Below, in pieces: positions 1 through 6,307 of a stretch of 17,217 nt of DNA (positions within the stretch are counted from its first letter, which is position 1; the number at the start of each line of letters is the position of its first letter). The DNA is from UBA57 sp013378375 (GTDB taxonomy: Archaea > Thermoproteota > Nitrososphaeria > Nitrososphaerales > UBA57): assembly GCA_013378375.1 (NCBI GenBank), contig JACAFT010000020.1, forward strand, positions 1 through 17,217, given 5' to 3'. The notes beneath the pieces are model-generated. The model saw only the letters and a list, made by a program, of their open reading frames with translations. It searched no databases and had not been told where the DNA came from. The position numbers were made by a program, and so were the translations under genes.

Positions 1-942
1 CTCTATGTCAAAAACGAAGGCGATAATCCTACTTCTTCTTTTAAAGATAGAGGTATGACTGTTTCAGTAACTAAAGCTAGACAACTTGGCGCTAAAACTA
101 TTTCCTGTGCTTCTACTGGTAACACTTCTGCATCTTTAGCTGCATATGGAGCTAGAGGTGGATTAAAAAGAATTGTACTTATTCCATCGGGTAAAGTTGC
201 TTATGGAAAATTATCTCAAGCTATGATATGTGGTGCACAAGTTATTCAAGTTAATGGAAATTTCGATCAATGTCTTGAGGTTGTTATGGATCTCTCAAAG
301 AAATTTACTGATATCTATCTGGTTAATTCAATTAATCCATTTCGAATAGAAGGACAGAAGACCCTTGGATTTGAAATTTTTGAACAACTTAAGCATATAC
401 CTGATTATATAATAGTCCCTGTTGGTAATGCCGGAAATGTTAGTGCAATTTGGAAAGGCTTGTCTGAATTCTATAAACTAGGAATTATTTCCAAACTTCC
501 TAAAATGATTGGCGTTCAAGCTGAAGGTGCATCTCCAATTTCTAACGCATTTTTAACAGGTAAAATGGATATTAAAAATGTATCTAAACCCGAAACTATT
601 GCAACGGCAATACGAATTGGTGCTCCTGCAAGTTGGAAAAAGGCTTTGAGGGCTATTTATGATTCAAATGGGTCTGCTGAAATAGTTTCTGACAAAGAAA
701 TTTTAGATGCACAACTTACTCTTGCAAAACTTGAAGGTTTGTTTATTGAACCGGCTAGTGCTACTCCAATAGCGGCATTAAAGAAATTACTTCGAAAAGG
801 TGTAATTTCAAGTGATGACGAAGTTGTTTGTATAGCTACCGGACATGGCCTAAAAGATCCTGATGTTATTACCAAATTTGTTGAAAAACCTGTTGAAGTT
901 TCTCTAGATATTGATGAAATTCAAAAACTTGTTCAAACTTGA
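1..942 (+). CDS. thrC: Threonine synthase, 5' end cut by window
   Basis: PLP-dependent enzyme that converts O-phospho-L-homoserine to L-threonine, the last step of threonine biosynthesis in the cytoplasm. The frame is open from base 1, so the 313 residues visible are the C-terminal part; the usual archaeal protein has some tens more residues at the N-terminus. The fragment begins LYVKNEGDNPTSSFKDRGM, the family signature in which the lysine of SFKDR (fragment residue 15) forms the Schiff base with PLP. Other supports are the substrate-binding STGNTSAS loop (about residues 39-46), the glycine-rich PVGNAGN phosphate-binding loop (near residue 140), and the late EPASATP and ATGHGLKDP segments typical of threonine synthases. 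The first internal ATG (base 55) is not the start because it lies after the catalytic lysine. It ends 4 bases before the convergent thioesterase gene. It looks like ordinary housekeeping unrelated to the glycan genes. Confidence 0.93.
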   Translation, partial: LYVKNEGDNPTSSFKDRGMTVSVTKARQLGAKTISCASTGNTSASLAAYGARGGLKRIVLIPSGKVAYGKLSQAMICGAQVIQVNGNFDQCLEVVMDLSKKFTDIYLVNSINPFRIEGQKTLGFEIFEQLKHIPDYIIVPVGNAGNVSAIWKGLSEFYKLGIISKLPKMIGVQAEGASPISNAFLTGKMDIKNVSKPETIATAIRIGAPASWKKALRAIYDSNGSAEIVSDKEILDAQLTLAKLEGLFIEPASATPIAALKKLLRKGVISSDDEVVCIATGHGLKDPDVITKFVEKPVEVSLDIDEIQKLVQT

Positions 943-946
943 AAAA

Positions 947-1438
947 TCAACTATTTCTTTCTTCTAGTCTTTTATTATTTCTAATTTCCGCTTCTTTGAA
1001 TCGTCGTTTGTCATCATCCGTTTCTGGTATAATCTGAGGCACTTTACATGGTTTCCCATGATCATCAATTGCCACTGCTACTAAATAACACGAATTTGTA
1101 TGTGTTATTTTCCCTGTTATCAAATCTTCTGCTTCGATTCTTATTCCTATCTCCATAGACGTTGTTCCTGTATAGTTTACTGATGATTTCAGAATCATCT
1201 TATTACCAATAAAAATAGGCGCAAAAAACTGCATTTTTTCAATCACGGCCGTTGCAACATGTCTTCCCGAGTGCTTCGCGCCTACCATTCCAGCTATTTC
1301 GTCCATTAAAGTCATAATTTTTCCTCCATGAACCATCCCAATCGGTCTGTTATTCACGAATAGAAAGTTACCTGAATGTTCCATTAACATTAGGTGTGAA
1401 GATACTAGAGAAGATTCTTTTACAGTTTTTCCTTTCAT
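947..1438 (-). CDS. Hotdog-fold acyl-CoA thioesterase
   Basis: A 163-residue single hotdog domain of the YciA/Acot type, predicted to hydrolyse acyl-CoA to free acid and CoA in the cytoplasm. The motif GMVHGGKIMTLMDEIAG (residues 34-50) carries the conserved HGG turn and the Asp46/Glu47 pair at the start of the long hotdog helix, followed by the strands ATAVIEKMQFFAPIFIG and SVNYTGTTSMEIGI. The C-terminal 35 residues are charged and probably helical. The ATG start at 1438 is supported by a TATA-like box (ttaaatac on the minus strand, 1468-1461) centred about 26 bases upstream, which would give a leaderless mRNA. So although it follows the glycosyltransferase gene after 39 bases, it probably has its own promoter and is not functionally part of the heptose run. 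The physiological acyl-CoA is not predictable. Confidence 0.85.
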   Translation of the reverse strand: MKGKTVKESSLVSSHLMLMEHSGNFLFVNNRPIGMVHGGKIMTLMDEIAGMVGAKHSGRHVATAVIEKMQFFAPIFIGNKMILKSSVNYTGTTSMEIGIRIEAEDLITGKITHTNSCYLVAVAIDDHGKPCKVPQIIPETDDDKRRFKEAEIRNNKRLEERNS

Positions 1439-1460
1439 TATTATTACTCTTGAAATCTTT

Positions 1461-1468
1461 GTATTTAA
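1461..1468 (-). promoter_or_regulatory. TATA box for the thioesterase gene
   Basis: Read on the minus strand this is ttaaatac, centred about 26 bases before the ATG at 1438. That is the spacing expected for an archaeal TATA box driving a transcript that starts at or next to the start codon. A very similar box (ttaaaac-like) sits at the same distance before the first heptose gene. Confidence 0.5.
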
Positions 1469-1477
1469 CCCGAATGA

Positions 1478-2257
1478 TTACCTTGATGTTCCAGATTCAA
1501 CAGGCAGAGTTCTTTTTGCGATAGTTCTTGCTCCTAATATGAAAATTACACCAGGTAATAACGAAATAGGAGTCTCTTTTATTATTGTAAATATCCCGAG
1601 TCGAAAATTCGACTTGATATTGTGTACTTTGCTTTGTTTTTGTGCTATTCTGACTTTTCGTAAATTTGGGTAAAGTTCAAAGTCCTCATTATGGATTATT
1701 TTATTTTCTGTTATTCCTTCTCTATTATTTTCTCTAATGTTATCAAAAAACAATCTATCTTCAAAATGCAACATCTCTGGATCGAAACGTACCTTGTTTA
1801 TAATTTTACTTTTTACAAATCGTGGAATTCCTTCATCATTTTTTGCCCAATATAATGCCCTAAGATGATGATAACTTCTCTTCAAATAACTTCCTGTATT
1901 TGAAAATTCTTCTGGTATTCTTAATAAATCAAAGTCTTTTGAACATTTTTGTATACATTCAAATAATAATTCTTTGGATTTTGGCATTTGATCAGAGTCT
2001 AATAGAAATGTGTAATCTCCTGACATGTTGTCTAGCGCCATGTTTCTTTTAATAGAAATATTATTTTTTTCAGCAACTAATATTTTTGAAAATTTAGGTA
2101 ATTTAATATCATTAACCCATTTAGATTTTTCATCACACACAACAAGCCATTCATGAGGTTGTTCAGTTTGTTCGTCTAATTTTTCTCCAATTTCTTTAAT
2201 CATGTTTCCATATTTTTCATATGTGCCATGTACTGGTGTTATTATTGTAACATTCAT
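1478..2257 (-). CDS. Family 2 glycosyltransferase
   Basis: A 259-residue GT-A-fold glycosyltransferase. It starts with the GT2 signature strand MNVTIITPVHG (residues 1-11). It has the acceptor-side region NNISIKRNMALDNMSGDY (65-82) followed by the DxD-type metal/nucleotide-sugar motif LLDSDQ (85-90, Asp87 and Asp89), and an FED motif (165-167) in the position of the usual catalytic acid/base. The C-terminus (about 217-245) is moderately hydrophobic and may associate with the membrane. Its ATG overlaps the stop of gmhB in an ATGA (2254-2257), so the two are translationally coupled. As the only glycosyltransferase in the GDP-heptose run it is the natural candidate to transfer the heptose, but donor and acceptor are inferred from position only. 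Confidence 0.82.
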   Translation of the reverse strand: MNVTIITPVHGTYEKYGNMIKEIGEKLDEQTEQPHEWLVVCDEKSKWVNDIKLPKFSKILVAEKNNISIKRNMALDNMSGDYTFLLDSDQMPKSKELLFECIQKCSKDFDLLRIPEEFSNTGSYLKRSYHHLRALYWAKNDEGIPRFVKSKIINKVRFDPEMLHFEDRLFFDNIRENNREGITENKIIHNEDFELYPNLRKVRIAQKQSKVHNIKSNFRLGIFTIIKETPISLLPGVIFILGARTIAKRTLPVESGTSR

Positions 2258-2700
2258 ATTTTAATCACTTTTTTTATTCCTGCACGTCGACCTGCTTCAA
2301 GATCTTTTTCATGATCACCAATTATTATACTGTTTTCTAAATCAATATTGTGTTCTTTAGCTGCTTGTAATAATAATCCTGGTTCAGGTTTTCTACAATT
2401 ACAATGTTCTTCAATTTTATGCGGACATACATATACGTCGGTTATTTCTATGTTGTATTTTTTTAATGAGTTAATTATATGTTGATTAATTTTATCAACT
2501 TGCTCTGATGTTACTATTCCTTTGTTAATTCCTGCTTGGTTTGTTACAATTATTATGATATAGCCTTCATTTTGTAGTGATGCTACTACAGGATAAATTG
2601 TTTCAATTAATTTGATTTGATTTATTGATGACAAATAACTTCCATCTATTTGTCGTACAATTGTCCCATCTCTATCTAGAAATACTGCCTGTGCTTTCAT
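2254..2700 (-). CDS. gmhB: D-glycero-D-manno-heptose 1,7-bisphosphate 7-phosphatase (HAD)
   Basis: A 148-residue HAD phosphatase that removes the 7-phosphate from heptose 1,7-bisphosphate to give heptose 1-phosphate. Motif I is FLDRDGTI (residues 7-14; nucleophile Asp9, acid/base Asp11). Motif II is VTNQAGINKG (52-61). The GmhB-type zinc loop has Cys92, His94, Cys100 and Cys102, here with a shorter spacer than the bacterial enzyme. RKPEPG (103-108) supplies the motif III lysine, and IIGDHEKDLEAG (126-137) is motif IV. The length is at the short end for GmhB. The ATG at 2700 overlaps the gmhA stop by 4 bases. Histidinol-phosphate phosphatases share this fold and the zinc loop, but the isomerase and kinase next door favour the heptose role. 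Confidence 0.85.
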   Translation of the reverse strand: MKAQAVFLDRDGTIVRQIDGSYLSSINQIKLIETIYPVVASLQNEGYIIIIVTNQAGINKGIVTSEQVDKINQHIINSLKKYNIEITDVYVCPHKIEEHCNCRKPEPGLLLQAAKEHNIDLENSIIIGDHEKDLEAGRRAGIKKVIKI

Positions 2701-3245
2701 CCTCTTAATACTTCTGTAATATAGTGCAATAGTACTGAGTGTATTCCTTCAATTAATAATATATTACTCGATGGAATTGCAATACATAAATCTACAATAT
2801 TGTTGAGTTCTCCTGATTTTCCAGTTAATCCAATGGTTTTAATTCCTCTTTTCTTTGCCTCTTTTACCGCATTTAATACATTTGTTGAATTACCACTACA
2901 GCTAATTGCAATAATTATATCACCATCTTCAACAAAATTTTTCAATTGTTCTGAAAAAATATTATCATACGATGTATCGTTTGCCCATGCTGTCATTACT
3001 GGTGTATTATCAGTTAATGACTGTGCACGAAATCTTGGTTTATTTTCGTTAATTGAAGTCTTTAATAAATCACATACAAAGTGCGATGCTGTAGCTGAAC
3101 TTCCTCCATTTCCTATTACAAAAATATTGTTTCTTGTTGTCCTGGTATTTTCTAAAATTGTAATTAATTCTGTGATTTTCGTATCGTTGTTTATTAAATC
3201 GTCTATTGAAGTTTTTGAATCTTGTAAGAATTTCTTATTTTCCAT
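2697..3245 (-). CDS. gmhA: Phosphoheptose (sedoheptulose 7-phosphate) isomerase
   Basis: A 182-residue SIS-domain protein, the expected size for GmhA, which converts sedoheptulose 7-phosphate to D-glycero-D-manno-heptose 7-phosphate. The phosphate-binding signature VIGNGGSSATASHF (residues 43-56) and the second SIS loop ISCSGNSTNVL (114-124) align well with bacterial GmhA. By eye against E. coli GmhA, the metal ligands His61, Glu65, Gln172 and His180 correspond here to His55, Asp59, Glu166 and His174, so two of the four are conservatively changed. The start at 3245 overlaps the end of the kinase gene by 11 bases. Other SIS isomerases are possible, but the neighbours are exactly the rest of the heptose pathway. 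Confidence 0.85.
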   Translation of the reverse strand: MENKKFLQDSKTSIDDLINNDTKITELITILENTRTTRNNIFVIGNGGSSATASHFVCDLLKTSINENKPRFRAQSLTDNTPVMTAWANDTSYDNIFSEQLKNFVEDGDIIIAISCSGNSTNVLNAVKEAKKRGIKTIGLTGKSGELNNIVDLCIAIPSSNILLIEGIHSVLLHYITEVLRG

Positions 3246-4242
3246 ATTTAATTCTCGCTCCTTTATGTTCTATTTTGAAAGGAATTTGTTTGCACTCTAT
3301 TTTACTCAGATTTTTTATAATTTTATTATGATTTTCTTTTTCACTAATTACTAGAAAATGACCTCCTCCTCCAGCTCCTGTTACTTTAGCACCATAAGCT
3401 CCAGAGTCTTTAGCAACATCATGAACTTTATTTATAAATTTATTTGTTACACCCTTTGTAAATTCCTTTTTCAAAGACCAAGCACTTTCTAATGTATTTC
3501 CAACATCTTTAAAGTTTCCACTATTTAGATCTTTTTTCATATTTTTCGTTAATTTATTTAGTGTTTTTAATACATCAATCATTTCATATGATCTACTTTG
3601 TACGCGTTGTTCTTGCCTTCTTAATATTTTGTCTGCGTCTCGAGTAGTTCCCAAATAAAATAATAAACAAAATTCTGTTAATTGATCTGATATGTTCTTT
3701 TTAAACGGAGTAACTGTGATTTTGTTTTTCCTATATAATATATGATTGAATCCCCCGAATGCTGCTGGCATATGATCCTGTTTTCCTACTGCTTTTTTTA
3801 GTATATTTGCTTCTAAATTATATGCTTTATTCGCTAAATCTACCGCACCTAATTTCTTATTATTATTTAAATGATGTAGTGAATTTATTAGATTTACTGC
3901 TAATGTTCCTGATGAACCAAGACCACTCCCTGGTGGTACATCACTCCTAATTGTCAATCTTATGGGAATTCCTTTTTTTAATATTGAATAGAGTGACATC
4001 GACGGATTCTTTATTTTCGATAGTTCTTCTATTGTCCCATTATACTGTTCATTTACATCCTTGGCACTTAACACAAATGTATTTTTTAATTTATCTATTT
4101 TTATTGTTGAAAATCTTGATATTGCAAAGTTAATTACTTCACCTCCATATTCTTGATAAAAAGATGGAAAGTCAGTTCCACCTCCACAAATACTTATTCT
4201 GTGTGGCGCTATTGCTATAATTCTTTTATTAAATTTTTTCAC
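3235..4242 (-). CDS. hddA: GHMP kinase, D-glycero-D-manno-heptose 7-phosphate kinase
   Basis: A 335-residue GHMP-family sugar kinase predicted to phosphorylate C1 of heptose 7-phosphate. The N-terminal APHRISICGGGTDFPSFY (residues 12-29) is typical of the HddA/fucokinase branch. The ATP-binding GHMP motif 2 is PPGSGLGSSG (103-112). GKQDHMPAAFGG (153-164) is the substrate-side motif of this branch. KVTGAGGGGHFLV (286-298) is GHMP motif 3. It overlaps hddC by 14 bases upstream and gmhA by 11 downstream. The family resemblance alone could also fit an L-fucose or galactose kinase; the isomerase, bisphosphatase and nucleotidyltransferase on either side point to heptose. Confidence 0.85.
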   Translation of the reverse strand: MKKFNKRIIAIAPHRISICGGGTDFPSFYQEYGGEVINFAISRFSTIKIDKLKNTFVLSAKDVNEQYNGTIEELSKIKNPSMSLYSILKKGIPIRLTIRSDVPPGSGLGSSGTLAVNLINSLHHLNNNKKLGAVDLANKAYNLEANILKKAVGKQDHMPAAFGGFNHILYRKNKITVTPFKKNISDQLTEFCLLFYLGTTRDADKILRRQEQRVQSRSYEMIDVLKTLNKLTKNMKKDLNSGNFKDVGNTLESAWSLKKEFTKGVTNKFINKVHDVAKDSGAYGAKVTGAGGGGHFLVISEKENHNKIIKNLSKIECKQIPFKIEHKGARIKYGK

Positions 4243-4918
4243 CTTCTTTTATACTTTCTATTGTACCATAATCATTAAAACTTTCAACTTTTAAACTCAT
4301 AAAATTTTCTAAATTAATTATTTCTCTTATCACATTTGCTAATTCTAATACTTCACCGTTAAACATTTTGTCTATGTGTTTTATAATTGATGGTAAAAAA
4401 AAGTATAATCCTGAACATACAATATTTGATTCTGGTTTTTCTGGTTTTTCAATTAATTCAATAACTTTTTCTTTATGGATTTTTACAACACCACTTCTTC
4501 GAGCAATTTCTTCATTTACATTAGATATAACAATTGTATGTGTTGTGGATTTGGATAATTTTGTAATTAATTCAAGTATATTTGCTTTAGTAATTGTATC
4601 TGCAAAACTTACAATAAATGGTTCATTGTTGATGAAAGATTTAGCAAGTAATAATGCATGAGCTGTTCCTAATAAGGGATCTTGTTTTATGTAAGTAATC
4701 TTCTTTCCATTATAATTGTCTCCAACTTGTTCAATTATTTTTTCACCCAAGTATCCAACAACAATTCCTATTTCAATATTTGAATTTATTTTTGTAATCT
4801 CATCTAGTGTATGAAAAATAAGTGGTTTGCCTCTAACTTTTACTAGTGGTTTTGGAATATTTTTTGTTAATGGCAAAAGTCTTTTCCCTTGTCCTGCAGC
4901 TAAAATTAGATATTTCAT
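4229..4918 (-). CDS. hddC: Nucleotidyltransferase, probable heptose 1-phosphate guanylyltransferase
   Basis: A 229-residue sugar-1-phosphate nucleotidyltransferase, the size of HddC, predicted to make GDP-D-glycero-D-manno-heptose from GTP and heptose 1-phosphate. The N-terminal signature LILAAGQGKRLLPLTKNIPKP (residues 4-24) binds the nucleotide. The sequence continues with LGTAHALLLA (83-92), a FADT strand (105-108, Asp107 as metal ligand) and LIEKPEKPE (155-163). There is no C-terminal left-handed beta-helix or acyltransferase extension. It is the first gene of the five-gene run and starts at ATG 4918 with a TATA-like box about 28 bases upstream. Specificity for GTP and heptose is inferred from the operon; the domain itself could also be a mannose- or glucose-1-phosphate nucleotidyltransferase. 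Confidence 0.8.
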   Translation of the reverse strand: MKYLILAAGQGKRLLPLTKNIPKPLVKVRGKPLIFHTLDEITKINSNIEIGIVVGYLGEKIIEQVGDNYNGKKITYIKQDPLLGTAHALLLAKSFINNEPFIVSFADTITKANILELITKLSKSTTHTIVISNVNEEIARRSGVVKIHKEKVIELIEKPEKPESNIVCSGLYFFLPSIIKHIDKMFNGEVLELANVIREIINLENFMSLKVESFNDYGTIESIKEGEKI

Positions 4919-5003
4919 TATTATTCACTATGAAGTTTATTTGTTTTTAACTCTAATTCTATAGACACTAATATAGTTATAATAATAATAGCTATAGGTT
5001 ATC
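4919..5003. promoter_or_regulatory. Divergent promoter region, heptose run versus GT-C gene
   Basis: An 85-base AT-rich gap between two diverging genes. On the minus strand ttaaaaac (4950-4943) is centred about 28 bases before the hddC ATG. On the plus strand atatagttataataa (4971-4985) lies about 20-33 bases before the GTG at 5004. Both fit archaeal TATA boxes that give little or no 5' leader. No clear Shine-Dalgarno sequence precedes either start. Confidence 0.45.
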
Positions 5004-6086
5004 GTGGTTACAAATTTAATTCATTCGTTTTTTTCTAACCTAAAAGATGGCCGTAAACTATTTTTATTGATTTTTTCACTTAACCTATTATTTTTTCTTT
5101 CTGGGTTAGTACTTGGGTATGATGTTTACCACTTTGCTAATGAGGCAGATACTGATGGAACTTCTTATTATAATATAGCTTTAGATCCCTTTTCTTCTTC
5201 TCCCGAAGAAAGTGGTTTTCGACATGCGACTTTTCTTTATCCTTTGTTAACATATTTGATTGCACAGGGTAATCCATTTTATACTGCACTTACAATGGAG
5301 ATTATTAATATTATTGCGTTTTCTATAAGTGTAGTTCTTTTTTATAGAGTTGCTTCTCTTGATGGTTTACAATTTTCAACTATTTTTTATGCACTTAATC
5401 CGATATTATTAATTTCAACACATGGAGGTATGAATGAACCTTTATTTTTTGCTTTAATGTTTGGTGCACTTTATTATTTTAAAATTGATAATTATATGTT
5501 CTCTGCAATATTTTTGGCATTTGCTGCTGTAACTCGTCCTGATTTTATTATTTTTTCTTTTCCATTTTTCTTTTTTGCGAAAGGAAAAAAGTTTGTTCCA
5601 TATTTTTTAATTCCTTGTGTTGCACTTTTATTACATGGAATTCATTTAATTTCTAGATTTGGTTTAGATCATTTTCTTAAATTTACTTCTGGTGTTGATT
5701 CTGGTTTTCCTCATAGTATGCTTGGTATTCCTTTTGCTACTTTTTTTCAGAATAGGTTTTTTGGTGGTGTTAATACTCCTATGATAACTGGATTAAATTA
5801 TTTTATTAATGAATTTCTTGCCTGGTCTCTTTTCTTTGCTGCTATGTTGTCTGTTTATTTAATTTACAAAAAGAAACATGTTGATTATTTTAGTTTATCT
5901 TTGATTATTTTTGGTTCAATAATTCAGCCAGCTTATTCGTTTTTCTCTGGTTATTTTAGATTTATTTCCATGACTCCTTATTTGTACAAACTTCCTGTAT
6001 TGTTATTGAATAAGAGATTCCTGTTCCCTGTTGCTTTTGTTTATGCTATTTGTAGCATATTTTTGTTGGTGGCATGGTTTTTTTAG
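5004..6086 (+). CDS. Polytopic membrane protein, GT-C-type glycosyltransferase candidate
   Basis: A 360-residue protein with about eight to ten hydrophobic membrane segments. The first spans residues 17-37. It is followed by an outside loop with the acidic segment NEADTDGTSYYNIA (46-59), placed where GT-C enzymes (PIG-V and dolichol-phosphate-sugar dependent transferases) keep the catalytic Asp. The next loop has RHATFLYP (73-80), and NEPLFF (near residue 144) sits at the top of a later helix, also as in the PIG-V/GT87-like group. It therefore probably uses a lipid-linked sugar donor and adds a sugar on the outer face of the membrane. The start is GTG with no ribosome binding site, preceded by a TATA-like box. 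It lies directly upstream of the S-layer operon and divergent from the heptose genes. The exact family cannot be fixed by eye, and a non-enzymatic membrane protein is possible. Confidence 0.6.
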   Translation: MVTNLIHSFFSNLKDGRKLFLLIFSLNLLFFLSGLVLGYDVYHFANEADTDGTSYYNIALDPFSSSPEESGFRHATFLYPLLTYLIAQGNPFYTALTMEIINIIAFSISVVLFYRVASLDGLQFSTIFYALNPILLISTHGGMNEPLFFALMFGALYYFKIDNYMFSAIFLAFAAVTRPDFIIFSFPFFFFAKGKKFVPYFLIPCVALLLHGIHLISRFGLDHFLKFTSGVDSGFPHSMLGIPFATFFQNRFFGGVNTPMITGLNYFINEFLAWSLFFAAMLSVYLIYKKKHVDYFSLSLIIFGSIIQPAYSFFSGYFRFISMTPYLYKLPVLLLNKRFLFPVAFVYAICSIFLLVAWFF

Positions 6087-6129
6087 CTTGTTTGCGGAAT
6101 ATGCTATTTATATCATTTATTTGGATTAT

Positions 6130-6180
6130 ATTGCCCGGATTAAGCTATGAATAATAGGTTCATAATGCTTTTTAGGCAAT
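6130..6180. repeat. Imperfect 51-base inverted repeat
   Basis: The arms pair as attgcc (6130-6135) with ggcaat (6175-6180), aagc (6142-6145) with gctt (6167-6170), and tatgaa (6146-6151) with ttcata (6159-6164), around a 7-base loop. Small bulges separate the three stems. It begins 43 bases after the stop of the GT-C gene and lies about 80 bases upstream of the S-layer TATA box, so it should be outside the S-layer mRNA. It could be a 3' hairpin of the upstream transcript, a binding site for a regulator of the S-layer promoter, or chance. The remainder of the 221-base gap shows nothing else besides the S-layer promoter. Confidence 0.4.
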
Positions 6181-6261
6181 AATGGATTAATATACTCATA
6201 TTTGTGATTAAAACCAAGAAATCTCCCTGATTTTTACTTGGATAGACTAATCGTCCATAAG

Positions 6262-6299
6262 TTTTATATATTAAAAGTATGAAAAATCATCTTAAGGAG
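6262..6299 (+). promoter_or_regulatory. S-layer operon promoter and ribosome binding site
   Basis: A TATA box ttttatata (6262-6270) predicts a transcript start near 6290-6293. The short leader then carries aaggag (6294-6299), a good Shine-Dalgarno sequence 8 bases before the ATG at 6308. This is the strongest ribosome binding site in the window and fits the very high expression expected of an S-layer gene. Confidence 0.6.
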
Positions 6300-6307
6300 T
6301 ATATAGT

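Noticed and set aside
943..946. Terminator between thrC and the thioesterase gene
   Set aside because: The gap is only 4 bases with no hairpin; T-rich stretches just beyond lie inside the thioesterase gene and cannot be told from normal coding sequence.
2800..3354. 184-residue plus-strand frame opposite gmhA
   Set aside because: It runs across the gmhA/hddA junction with low-complexity Phe/Ile/Leu content typical of antisense in AT-rich DNA; gmhA and hddA on the other strand have full family motifs.
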